Origin: Bdellovibrionales bacterium
Lineage (GTDB): Bacteria > Bdellovibrionota > Bdellovibrionia > Bdellovibrionales > UBA1609
Reading direction: 5' to 3'
Assembly: GCA_026648125.1 (NCBI GenBank)
Contig: JAPKGD010000044.1
Location: 1 to 8,918, forward strand
Length of the DNA stretch: 8,918 nucleotides
Shown: piece after piece, positions 1 to 7,007 of the stretch
Layout: each line of letters starts with the position of its first letter
Numbering within the stretch: position 1 is the first letter of the stretch
The notes under the pieces: model-generated
Told to the model about the DNA's origin: nothing
Database searches by the model: none
The model's input: only the letters and a program-made list of their open reading frames with translations
Translations under genes and position numbers: made by a program

Positions 1-997
1 TGAGAATGCGCATTGCAAAGATCCAAATGATAAACTTCGCCTGGAGAGTTTGTCCGTCGGGACCGAGTGCGTGGCTGCCATCTGGATTCATCTGCATGCC
101 AACGGCAAGCACGATAAAGGAGATAAGAGCAACACCAGTTACGCCGTAAGTCTCAAATCCGTCAGCTGTTGGGCCAACAGAGTCGCCGGCATTATCGCCC
201 GTACAGTCTGCGATCACGCCCGGGTTACGAGCATCGTCCTCCTTAATCTTGAAAACGATTTTCATAAGGTCAGATCCGATATCTGCAATCTTCGTAAAAA
301 TTCCACCGCAAACGCGAAGGGCAGATGCGCCAAGAGATTCACCGATAGCAAAACCGATAAAGCAAGCGCCGGCAGCCTCAGGTGAAACGAGCATCAGGAT
401 CGCAATCATAAGTATGAGCTCAACACAGATCAGAACCACACCAATCGACATTCCCGCGCGAAGGGGGATGTCCATGACTGGATAGGGCTTGCGTTGTAGC
501 GAGGCAAAGCTTGTTCGGCTGTTGGCGTAAGTATTTAAGCGGATGCCAAACCAGGCCACGCCGAAGGAGCCAAGAATTCCAAGTATCGACCAAAGAAGAA
601 TTAAGAGTACTCGGTCAACGCCAAAGCCCATGAGAAGACCAAAGTACCCAACGATACAGACAGCAATGCAGCCCTCAAGAATCATAAGGAGTTTGCCTTG
701 CTCGATCATATAGGTTTTGCATGTTTCGTAAATGAGCTCAGAAACTTCGCGCATCGATTTATGCACAGGAAGATTCTTGATTCCCGTGAACTCCCACATA
801 CCAAAGGCGATTCCGAGGAGAGAAACGATCACTCCCACAGACAAAATCGCCGTACCAGACATATCGCCTAGTAAGGGAAAGTTAACGTTGAGGTTGGGCA
901 GTACCAGGTCCGCTTCAGACGCTAGGGCTGCGCTAGAAAATAAAGCGCCAGCAAGGAAGGCGCTAAATTGACCGAGACGCTTCAGCATGTCCGTCAT
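1..997 (-). CDS. hppA: Membrane-bound proton/sodium-pumping pyrophosphatase, N-terminal part (runs off window)
   Basis: This is an integral membrane pump of the M-PPase family, which couples hydrolysis of pyrophosphate to export of H+ or Na+. The 332 visible residues start with a signal-like hydrophobic stretch (about 10-27), followed by several membrane segments. The family signature is clear: GGIFTKIADIGSDL at 231-244, EDDARNP at 253-259, IADCTGDNAGDSVGPTADGF at 262-281 and ETYGVTG at 282-288; the repeated acidic residues bind Mg-pyrophosphate. The C-terminal half lies beyond position 1, including the GNTT(A/K) site that separates K+-dependent from K+-independent enzymes, so ion specificity and K+ dependence cannot be read. 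The start at 997 has a ribosome-binding site GAGGA 8 bases upstream (1006-1010); an in-frame ATG at 988 is less well placed. No other M-PPase gene is seen. The family assignment is secure; the absent stop codon is only an effect of the window edge. Confidence 0.95.
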   Translation of the reverse strand, partial: MTDMLKRLGQFSAFLAGALFSSAALASEADLVLPNLNVNFPLLGDMSGTAILSVGVIVSLLGIAFGMWEFTGIKNLPVHKSMREVSELIYETCKTYMIEQGKLLMILEGCIAVCIVGYFGLLMGFGVDRVLLILLWSILGILGSFGVAWFGIRLNTYANSRTSFASLQRKPYPVMDIPLRAGMSIGVVLICVELILMIAILMLVSPEAAGACFIGFAIGESLGASALRVCGGIFTKIADIGSDLMKIVFKIKEDDARNPGVIADCTGDNAGDSVGPTADGFETYGVTGVALISFIVLAVGMQMNPDGSHALGPDGQTLQAKFIIWIFAMRIL

Positions 998-1049
998 GTA
1001 TGTAGTCCTCGTTATATGGTTTAGAAGTTTTCCTTATGACCGGGCGCCG

Positions 1050-1078
1050 TTTTAATCGTAACGAAGGCGCCTTGTCAA
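1050..1078 (-). promoter_or_regulatory. Possible hppA promoter in the copA-hppA spacer
   Basis: Read on the minus strand, a perfect TTGACA (1078-1073) is followed after 17 bases by TTAAAA (1055-1050), a weak -10 match. It sits about 50 bases ahead of the hppA start. The 117-base spacer also holds two GGCGCC palindromes (1043-1048 and 1066-1071) that could pair. There is no T-run after them, so they are not a convincing terminator of copA. The -35 box is the main evidence. Confidence 0.25.
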
Positions 1079-1114
1079 AATCTCAAGAGTAAATGATTAT
1101 AGGCGGTTGGCTAA

Positions 1115-3436
1115 TTACGCGCCGCGAAGACTAAGTTTGCGTAACCTTAAGGCATTGGCAATCACAGACACCGAACTTAGGGACATGGCGGCACTGGCGA
1201 TCATGGGGCTTAAGAGGATTCCAAACACCGGGTAGAGCAGCCCAGCCGCTAAAGGAACGCCTAATATATTATAGATAAAGGCAAAAATAAGATTTTGTCG
1301 GATGTTTTTTAAGGTCGCTCGGGAAAGGTCAACGGCGCGAACTAAAGTGTTTAAGTCGCCCTTGATGAGAGCAACCCCGGCTGTTTCAAGGGCCACATCC
1401 GTTCCGTTGCCCATCGCTACACCCACATCGGCTTGAGCGAGGGCTGGAGCGTCATTGATTCCATCCCCAGCCATGACAACTTTTATGCCTTCAGCTTGGA
1501 GTCGGCGGATCACATTGAGTTTTTCTGCGGGCTGAACTTCCGCATGAAACTCGTTGATCCCGAGCTTTCTGGCTACAGCTTGAGCGCTCGAGCGATGATC
1601 CCCCGTGAGCATGACGATGCGAAGTCCTCTTTGTCGAAGTTCTTCTAGCGCGGATTCCGCCTCTTCTTTAATTGGGTCATGAACTGAAACTAGGCCCACA
1701 GCTCGGCCTTCTGAGGCGATCAATGCGACCATTTGACCTTCGTTCATTAAACTTGTTGCCAAAGACTCCAAGGGGCCGGGGTTAATTTTTTCCTGCCGCA
1801 AAAGCTGTGCGTTTCCGACAAGAATCTTGCGATCCATCACATTGCCGATTACGCCTTGCCCGGGAATTGATTTGAATCCTGTGACCTCAAGCATTTCTAT
1901 GTTTCGTTCTTTAGCAGCCGCCACAATGGCGTGAGCAAACGGGTGTTCACTATTTCTTTCTAGGCTTGCAACTCTTTGTAAGAGGGCGAGCTCGGCGACC
2001 TTACTGTCAACAGAGTGAAAAGATTTGAGCGATGCGGCACCTTTGGTGAGTGTTCCGGTCTTGTCGATAATAACGGCGCTGACTTCGGCCAATCGTTCGA
2101 GAGCCGTCGCGTCTTTAAAGAGCACGCCCTCCTGGGCACCTCGTCCTGTTCCCACCATGATTGACATGGGTGTGGCTAATCCCAAGGCGCACGGGCAGGC
2201 AATCACCAGAACGGCTATGGCATTAATCGCTGCCGTGGAAAGAGAGGCGTCAGGCACAATCCAGTACCAGACACAGAAAGTAAGAATGGCAGATAAAATC
2301 ACCGCCGGCACAAACCATGCAGAAACCCGGTCGGCCATTCTTTGAATGGGGGCCTGAGTTCGCTGTGCCTGTCTTACGAGTTGGACAATTTGTGAAAGAA
2401 GGGTGTTTTCTCCCACACGGTTCGCCTCGATAATGAGAACACCTTGCCCGTTGACGGTACCCGCCGCAACGGTGGCGCCGATGTTCTTGATTTGCGGCAC
2501 AGACTCTCCGGTGAGCATGGATTCATTCACCTGACTCTCGCCATCGATGACTTTGCCATCGGCCGGAATTTTTTCGCCCGGGCGGACGCGGAGGCGATCT
2601 CCAATGCGGATTTCACTTATTGAGATCTCCTCATCTTGTCCATTGGCCATTAAGCGCAAGGCCGTTTTGGGGGCGAGCTCTAAGAGGGCTCGAATGGATT
2701 GTCCGGTTTGGAAGCGCGCGCGTAGTTCAAGGACCTGACCAAGAAGGACGAGAGTTGTAATCACTGCGGCCGATTCAAAATACAAAGGTGGGCCATGCCC
2801 GTCACTCATCGCTTGAGGCAGAAGTTCTGGGGCAAAGAGGGCCACCAAGCTGAGCCCAAATGAGGCGAGAACGCCAAGGGCGATCAGGGTAAACATGTTG
2901 AGATTAAAGCTTTTGAATGAGCGAACACCCTTTACGAGAAGGGGCCAGCCACTCCAAAAAACAACGGGAAATGAGAGCGCGAGCTCGAGCCAGGGGCGAA
3001 TGTCGCCAGGGATAAAATCGGTCCCAAACAGCATGGAGCCCATGGCGCTAAGGAACACTATCACCGTCAATGGTGTGGCCACCATTAAACGTCGTCGTAA
3101 GTCTTTGAGTTCTTCTGGCTCACCCTCGTCCACCAGCATAGTTTCTGGCTCCAGTGCCATCCCGCATTTGGGGCATGAGCCGGGGCCAATTTGGCGCACT
3201 TCCGGATCCATGGGGCAAACGTAGTAGCGATTGTCTTTAGCTAGGTTTTCACTTTGAGGGACTGTCTTCGGGAGCAAAAAGGACTTAGGATCCGCCGAAA
3301 AACGTGAATGGCATTTTCGACTGCAGAAATAATAGTCCTTATCTTCAAAGTGAATATGCCCACCGGGCGGGTCCTCCGTTGGAACCCACATTTGGCAAAC
3401 CGGATCCTGAACGAGATGGCTAGATGATTCAGTCAT
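1115..3436 (-). CDS. copA: Cu+-exporting P1B-type ATPase with N-terminal YHS and heavy-metal-binding domains
   Basis: This inner-membrane P-type ATPase pumps monovalent copper (or silver) out of the cytoplasm using ATP. The protein has 773 residues. A YHS domain (DPVCQMWV at 11-18, C38 and C42) is followed by a short heavy-metal-binding domain (YVCPMDPE at 72-79, CPKCGM at 88-93). The core then follows: TGES 309-312 (actuator), CPC 414-416 in the membrane, DKTGTLT 458-464 with phosphorylated D458, HP 498-499 in the nucleotide domain, and GDGIND 657-662. The last membrane segments carry YN (722-723) and MSLSS (751-755). CPC with YN and MxxSS is the established signature of P1B-1 Cu+ pumps. The usual N-terminal HMA domain (GMxCxxC) is absent. 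The gene starts 6 bases after the rnhA stop with only a weak ribosome-binding site, so translational coupling is likely. The function is secure; Cu+ versus Ag+ cannot be told from sequence. Confidence 0.97.
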   Translation of the reverse strand: MTESSSHLVQDPVCQMWVPTEDPPGGHIHFEDKDYYFCSRKCHSRFSADPKSFLLPKTVPQSENLAKDNRYYVCPMDPEVRQIGPGSCPKCGMALEPETMLVDEGEPEELKDLRRRLMVATPLTVIVFLSAMGSMLFGTDFIPGDIRPWLELALSFPVVFWSGWPLLVKGVRSFKSFNLNMFTLIALGVLASFGLSLVALFAPELLPQAMSDGHGPPLYFESAAVITTLVLLGQVLELRARFQTGQSIRALLELAPKTALRLMANGQDEEISISEIRIGDRLRVRPGEKIPADGKVIDGESQVNESMLTGESVPQIKNIGATVAAGTVNGQGVLIIEANRVGENTLLSQIVQLVRQAQRTQAPIQRMADRVSAWFVPAVILSAILTFCVWYWIVPDASLSTAAINAIAVLVIACPCALGLATPMSIMVGTGRGAQEGVLFKDATALERLAEVSAVIIDKTGTLTKGAASLKSFHSVDSKVAELALLQRVASLERNSEHPFAHAIVAAAKERNIEMLEVTGFKSIPGQGVIGNVMDRKILVGNAQLLRQEKINPGPLESLATSLMNEGQMVALIASEGRAVGLVSVHDPIKEEAESALEELRQRGLRIVMLTGDHRSSAQAVARKLGINEFHAEVQPAEKLNVIRRLQAEGIKVVMAGDGINDAPALAQADVGVAMGNGTDVALETAGVALIKGDLNTLVRAVDLSRATLKNIRQNLIFAFIYNILGVPLAAGLLYPVFGILLSPMIASAAMSLSSVSVIANALRLRKLSLRGA

Positions 3437-3442
3437 AACGGC

Positions 3443-4201
3443 TCAATTGTCGCCCGAGAGTCGGCTCGGGTCTAGTCCCCATTCGCGAATGATCTTAATT
3501 TCGTCTTCCGGAGACATCGCTTTTTTAAATTTTGCCCCCGCTCGGCCCTTTACAACAGCCTCGCAGTCGGACCAAGATTTGTGACGGCGCAATATTCCAT
3601 TGACGTAGCTCAAATAGGAATGCGCGGCCTTTTTATCCTTGCCCGAATTGAACTTCATATCGGGAAGCGGCTCAGTTTTAGGCATCTGGCTGAGATCGAA
3701 TCCGTAATCCCTTAAAGGGCCACTAAAAAGATTTGGTCGCCGGTTTTGACTATAGGCCACGGCAATTTGATCGCAGCGTTCATTGCCTTCGACTCCCGTG
3801 TGACCCCGAACATAATTCCAGGTGACCTTAAATTGGGGGCCCCGAGCTCGAGTGAGGTCGACCAACCTTTGCCAGAGGTCCTGATTCGCAACTTCTTCCC
3901 CATTGGCCGATTGCCATCCGCGCCTTTGCCAGCCTCCCACCCACTGCGTGATTCCTCGAATGAGATAGGTCGAATCCGTGAACAAGAGAACAGACTGTTC
4001 CATGCCAGCGACGTATTCGAGGGCGCGAATGGCGCCGAGCATCTCCATACGGTTGTTTGTCGTGGAGCGGTCTCCTCCACCCAATTCGGTAATGAAATCG
4101 TCGGAAGTTAAAACAATGGATCCCCATCCGCCAGGACCTGGGTTTCCTGTGCAGGCTCCATCCGAATAAATCACAATGGTATTGGGCGGTCGAATAGGCA
4201 T
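3443..4201 (-). CDS. rnhA: Ribonuclease HI with C-terminal hybrid-binding-like (viroplasmin) domain
   Basis: This enzyme cuts the RNA strand of RNA-DNA hybrids and removes R-loops and primer remnants in the cytoplasm. The protein has 252 residues, against about 155 for the plain bacterial enzyme. Residues 8-150 form the catalytic domain, with YSDGACTGNPGPGGWG at 12-27 and all four acidic residues present: D14, E53 (NNRMEML), D76 (FTDSTY) and D144 (GNERCDQ); the histidine is H134. A linker (about 152-192) leads to a C-terminal stretch with HKSWSDCEAVVKG (207-219) and AGAKFKK (221-227). This resembles the hybrid-binding domain (viroplasmin/Cauli_VI, PF01693) that eukaryotic and some bacterial RNases H1 carry at the N-terminus. 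The ATG at 4201 is preceded by GAGGGA inside a hairpin. The stop lies 6 bases before copA, so the two are probably co-transcribed. The catalytic assignment is secure; the C-terminal domain is recognised by motif only. Confidence 0.93.
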   Translation of the reverse strand: MPIRPPNTIVIYSDGACTGNPGPGGWGSIVLTSDDFITELGGGDRSTTNNRMEMLGAIRALEYVAGMEQSVLLFTDSTYLIRGITQWVGGWQRRGWQSANGEEVANQDLWQRLVDLTRARGPQFKVTWNYVRGHTGVEGNERCDQIAVAYSQNRRPNLFSGPLRDYGFDLSQMPKTEPLPDMKFNSGKDKKAAHSYLSYVNGILRRHKSWSDCEAVVKGRAGAKFKKAMSPEDEIKIIREWGLDPSRLSGDN

Positions 4202-4228
4202 CGGTCCCTCGCGCTGGCTGAGAGACCG
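4202..4228 (-). promoter_or_regulatory. Hairpin enclosing the rnhA ribosome-binding site
   Basis: On the minus strand CGGTCTCTC (4228-4220) pairs with GAGGGACCG (4210-4202) over 9 bp, including one G-U pair, around a 9-base loop. The second arm contains the ribosome-binding site GAGGGA and ends directly at the rnhA ATG. In the plus-strand RNA the G-U position would be a C-A mismatch, so the structure is better in the sense RNA of rnhA. No T-run follows, so it is not a standard terminator of the upstream gene. A role in limiting rnhA (and coupled copA) translation is inferred. Confidence 0.5.
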
Positions 4229-4262
4229 ATGTGATCAAGAATTGGCAAAAGTTTCAATAGAA

Positions 4263-4793
4263 TTATCGGCGGCCGCAGCTGCGTCGCGAGATCAATTCTC
4301 GCTCCTGATTGAGGTCACAGCGAACAAAGCGGCAGTCTCGATATCCGGCGCGAAAACACTTGTTTTCCGCTTCCAGTTCGGCCTGGCGTCGGTCTTCGTC
4401 CTGACCCTCGAACATTTGAGTTCGACCTGTTCGATCGCGTCCCTCAAATTTGCAGGCGCGATAATTAAAAGTTTGTTCGCAAGATTCAATACATTCGCCA
4501 TGTTTTCTTAAACACTCACGGCAATCGGCGTGTCCGGTCCAATGCTCTTCCCAACCACGGTCTGCGGCCGAGCAAGTAATCACCCCGCGCCCGGGTCTTC
4601 GGCCCCAATCGTGTCCGGGGCGGCGCCCCCAACCATCACCAGGCCGACGTCCAACTCTGCCGCTGTGATCGTGATCCTGCTGATAGTTTGAGCCACCACC
4701 CAAAATCGCTCGTTCGACAATATCTCCAAAATCCAGAGCCTGCGCTGAAGAGCTCAGACACCAAAGCAACGATAACATCCACCAGTTTTTCAT
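4263..4793 (-). CDS. Secreted cysteine-rich protein with GRRPG repeats, function unknown
   Basis: I do not recognise this family. The 176-residue protein starts with a clear signal peptide (residues 1-19, MKNWWMLSLLWCLSSSAQA), with likely cleavage before LDFGD, so it should be exported. A Gly/Arg-rich stretch at 48-69 holds three near-copies of GRRPG followed by (D/H)xW. The mature part has ten cysteines (74, 91, 94, 101, 105, 114, 146, 154, 159, 173). They include a dense CRECLRKHGECIESC block at 91-105; the even number suits disulfide bonds. The start at 4793 is preferred because GAGGGGG lies just upstream (4798-4804); an in-frame ATG at 4820 lacks such a site and would push the hydrophobic segment inward. 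It is 61 bases upstream of rnhA on the same strand and may lead the rnhA-copA operon. Metal binding by the Cys/His content (HDH at 41-43) is possible but unproven. Confidence 0.8.
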   Translation of the reverse strand: MKNWWMLSLLWCLSSSAQALDFGDIVERAILGGGSNYQQDHDHSGRVGRRPGDGWGRRPGHDWGRRPGRGVITCSAADRGWEEHWTGHADCRECLRKHGECIESCEQTFNYRACKFEGRDRTGRTQMFEGQDEDRRQAELEAENKCFRAGYRDCRFVRCDLNQERELISRRSCGRR

Positions 4794-4850
4794 TTTTCCC
4801 CCTCGATTGTTTAGGCCCATTATGGCCCCGCTTTCATCTCGGACTTTCCA

Positions 4851-4985
4851 ATGAGCAAGGTGCGTACCAAAAGAAATCGGAGTCGAAATGGCGCCATTCC
4901 TGTTGCCCGACCGAAAATATCGATGGACTTAAGGCGCGCACTCAGTGCCATATATAAAAATGGGACTTCATCATCATGGTCATAA
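4851..4985 (+). CDS. Possible 44-residue basic peptide upstream of the CDF transporter
   Basis: A short open frame begins MSKVRTKRNRSRNG and stays open for 44 codons, ending inside the His-codon run of the CDF gene, which begins in another frame. It is strongly basic over its first 34 residues. There is no good ribosome-binding site, and the last residues (TSSSWS) are just the His codons read out of frame. It could be a leader peptide coupled to the transporter or a chance open frame; I lean to chance. Confidence 0.2.
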   Translation: MSKVRTKRNRSRNGAIPVARPKISMDLRRALSAIYKNGTSSSWS

Positions 4986-5857
4986 CCATCATCATCATCA
5001 TGGTCACTTCGATTTCCATGAGGGAAGTCAGACGACAAGTCGGATTGCATTCGCGCTTGTGCTCAATGCGGCATTTACCCTTATCGAATTGATAGGTGGG
5101 CTGTGGACGGGGAGTATGGCTGTTCTTGCCGACGCCGTTCATGATTTGGGAGACACCATCTCACTTGCCATGGCTCTTTTTCACTTATGGACCGAAAAGA
5201 TTGTCGCTTGTCTCGGCTTTGCTGACCGGCACTGTTCTCATAATAGGTGCGGTTGTGATTATCAAAGAGTCCGTCCTCAGGTTGATGAACGGAGGAACAG
5301 AGCCTTATGCCCCGGGAATGATCGGCCTTGCGATACTTGGTTTGACGGTTAATGGATTTGCGGCTTGGAAGCTTATTAAGGGGCAAACTCATAACGAAAA
5401 GATGTTGAGTTGGCACTTGATAGAAGATGTTTTGGGTTGGGCGGCCGTATTGGTTGGAGCCATTTTACTTCATTTTTGGAATTGGACATGGCTTGACCCC
5501 ATGCTTGCTTTGCTCATTAGTGGGTTTGTGGCGTGGAATGCTCTCCGTCAGCTTGTTCAAACTCTGCTGGCGTTGGCGCAAAAAGCTCCATCAGGTTTTC
5601 AAGGAGAGAGGTTTAAGTCTGAGCTTAAGGAGATTTCGGGGGTATCGGGAATTCATGACTTTCATGTTTGGACACTCGATGGAGAAAGGCACGTCGCTTC
5701 AATGCATTTGGTAATCCACCAACTTGAAAAAGGCGCAGAAATTAAGGAAAAAGTTCGCCACCTAGCTCTTCATCATGGAATAGTGCACACCACAATCGAA
5801 TGCGAAACAGAGAGTGAGAATTGTGGTGAAGACTGCGAACGAGATCGATCTAGTTGA
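4960..5857 (+). pseudogene. Cation diffusion facilitator (Zn/Cd/Co efflux family), frameshifted near 5180
   Basis: CDF transporters are inner-membrane antiporters that expel Zn2+, Cd2+ or Co2+ in exchange for protons. The N-terminus is a metal-binding His tail (11 His in the first 20 residues). A membrane segment with DAVHDLGD (58-65), the first half of the transport site, follows. The reading frame is then lost: frame 1 is CDF-like up to about 5181 (LAMALF), and the family sequence resumes in the next frame at about 5180 (FTYGPKR). The usual link between these points, roughly 12-15 mostly polar residues, is missing. Frame 2 continues with HLIEDVLGW (second half-site, near 5417) and the cytoplasmic domain (HDFHVWTLDGE, near 5653) to the stop at 5857. 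Starts are ATG 4960 or GTG 4945; neither has a strong ribosome-binding site. The gene is either inactivated by a small deletion or damaged by assembly error. The family call is firm; the metal is not determined. Confidence 0.85.
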
Positions 5858-6497
5858 GAGAGGCGCTCATCATGTCGACTTTATGTTCTTTGGCCAGAAC
5901 TTGCTTCTCCAGGCGACGAACATCCTGACCGAGTTTTCGACTTTGACCTTTAAGGCGCTTTGACTGCTTGTTGAGGCGCTCAATCGCAAGTTCAGCCTGG
6001 CGCTTACGGGCGATGAGCCCAGCTTTTTGGCGTTCAAGCTGCTGGATCTCTTTACGGGCTTCGTCTCGGCGCTCACGGGCAACCAGCGCGTTTTGCTCCA
6101 CTCGATCGGTCTTTGATCGAAGTTTATCTACGCTCTTTTTGAGGGCATCACGGGCCTTTTGCATACGGCGGGCCTCGCTCTCAATTTTGGCGAGGACTTT
6201 TAGGTTATCGTTGTAGCGATCCGTCTGTCTTTCGGTGCGTTCGCCAAGTCGCTTGGTTTCTTTACGCAAAGAGGCGATTTGGCTTTCAAGTTGCCGTGCC
6301 TCGCGCTCAAGCTGGTTGGCTTCTTTGATTGCGGCCCGCTCAAGTTCTTGCTGGTCAAACATCTCATATTGTTCGGCCTCTTTCTCGACACTCAAGTCAT
6401 TAACGCTACCGCGGAGCTGATTGCGATCAACGCTGGGCGCCTCCGCAAGTGCAGTTGCAGTTAAAAGTGAAGCAAGAGTTAAGAGTATGGGTTTCAT
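5850..6497 (-). CDS. Exported coiled-coil protein, function unknown
   Basis: The 215-residue product has a signal peptide (MKPILLTLASLLTATALA, 1-18), so it should enter the periplasm. Residues about 37-206 are one long, highly charged alpha-helical stretch rich in Glu, Lys, Arg, Gln and Leu, with heptad-like spacing of Leu/Ile/Ala, as in a coiled coil. No enzymatic motif is visible. Such proteins can be envelope scaffolds or cell-division accessories (the amidase-activator EnvC begins with a similar coiled coil, but its LytM domain is absent here). The start at 6497 is chosen because GAGGTG lies 6 bases upstream (6502-6507) and the signal peptide begins there; the frame extends to 6680, but that extension has no signal-like start. 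The gene converges on the CDF gene, and the two 3' ends overlap by 8 bases with no terminator between them. Existence as a gene is well supported; function is not. Confidence 0.82.
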   Translation of the reverse strand: MKPILLTLASLLTATALAEAPSVDRNQLRGSVNDLSVEKEAEQYEMFDQQELERAAIKEANQLEREARQLESQIASLRKETKRLGERTERQTDRYNDNLKVLAKIESEARRMQKARDALKKSVDKLRSKTDRVEQNALVARERRDEARKEIQQLERQKAGLIARKRQAELAIERLNKQSKRLKGQSRKLGQDVRRLEKQVLAKEHKVDMMSASLN

Positions 6498-6622
6498 AGT
6501 ACACCTCGTGGCACACGCCGACCTCTCTTTGGCAAGCAAGGGGGGTGCCGCTCTTTTAGGGGTGTAAATGCTTGAAAATATTGACTTAACAATCAGATGA
6601 AGGGGCCAATTTTGGGGGAGGG

Positions 6623-6660
6623 GACAATCTTTGTCACCAAAATGTGTCTGCTGAGATAAT
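6623..6660 (+). promoter_or_regulatory. Promoter of plsC with small inverted repeat over the -35 box
   Basis: TTGTCA (6631-6636) and GATAAT (6655-6660) are each 5/6 matches to the sigma70-type boxes and are 18 bases apart. Transcription would start near 6667, about 30 bases before the ATG at 6699. A GACAA-TCT-TTGTC inverted repeat (6623-6635) overlaps the -35 box and could bind a repressor, though such short repeats arise by chance. The rest of the 201-base spacer between the divergent genes (6498-6698) shows no other clear element. Confidence 0.5.
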
Positions 6661-6698
6661 TCTTGCCTCAGATAAGCCACTTAGCCCATTTTGAAGAC

Positions 6699-7007
6699 AT
6701 GAAGATCATACTTGGGTTACGAGGCTTTTTTCTTACTCTGTGGTTTTTGCTTCACACGCTCCTATGCGCAATCACTTTGCTGATTGGAGCCTTGTTGCTG
6801 CCGAGTCGATGGTGGTGTGACTTTGTGATTCGAACTCTCTGGGCCCGACCCGTTTTATGGCTGGGTGGAATTTCGGTTGAGGAGAGAGGATTCGAGCGTT
6901 GGCCCGATGGGCTGGGTTGTTTGGTTTTATTTAATCATACAAGCTGGATGGATATTGCGGTTCTTAGTTCCCACCTCCCTCGCATCCCTAGGTTTGCGAG
7001 GTGTTAG
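6699..7007 (+). CDS. plsC: 1-acyl-sn-glycerol-3-phosphate acyltransferase, N-terminal fragment
   Basis: PlsC adds the second acyl chain to lysophosphatidic acid in phospholipid synthesis at the inner membrane. Only 102 residues are encoded, against about 230-250 for a whole enzyme. A hydrophobic N-terminal anchor (about 1-35) is followed by LGCLVLFNHTSWMDIAVL (near 70-87), which contains the catalytic NHxxxxD motif. The protein continues to LPRIPRF and then ends at a stop after four bases of foreign-looking sequence. The expected continuation (a K-x-E-L-x-x-x-P-x-x-G block and the later EGTR motif) is missing in every forward frame. ATG 6699 is chosen; a TTG start at 6663 would lie before the likely transcription start. 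The truncation coincides with the change to infB sequence, so it marks a join rather than a natural short protein. The symbol is by family and the exact acyltransferase subtype is not proven. Confidence 0.75.
   Translation: MKIILGLRGFFLTLWFLLHTLLCAITLLIGALLLPSRWWCDFVIRTLWARPVLWLGGISVEERGFERWPDGLGCLVLFNHTSWMDIAVLSSHLPRIPRFARC
6990..7001. other. Junction between unrelated sequences (plsC to infB)
   Basis: PlsC-like coding ends at about 6996, and IF-2-like coding begins at about 6998 in a different frame. The IF-2 frame has a stop codon at 6989-6991, so it does not continue to the left. Base and codon use also change here: the sequence just left is T-rich, and from about 7020 it prefers G/C at third codon positions. 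No insertion-sequence end, tRNA or attachment-site repeat is seen at the join. An assembly chimera is the simplest explanation; a real rearrangement is possible. Confidence 0.75.

Noticed and set aside
1043..1071. GGCGCC...GGCGCC hairpin as a copA terminator
   Set aside because: Each GGCGCC is its own palindrome, the pairing is short, and no T-run follows on the minus strand.
3746..4111. Plus-strand open frame opposite rnhA
   Set aside because: RNase HI on the minus strand has all catalytic residues; the opposing frame shows no motif or ribosome-binding site.
4942..5142. Minus-strand frame rich in Met/Asp (run of ATG and GAT codons)
   Set aside because: It is the complement of the CAT/CAC His codons of the CDF transporter tail.
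6498..6680. N-terminal extension of the coiled-coil protein up to 6680
   Set aside because: The good ribosome-binding site and signal peptide start at 6497; the upstream 61 codons have no protein-like features and would overlap the plsC promoter.
6663..6698. TTG start for plsC at 6663
   Set aside because: It lies before the likely transcription start near 6667 and has no ribosome-binding site; ATG 6699 opens directly into the hydrophobic anchor.
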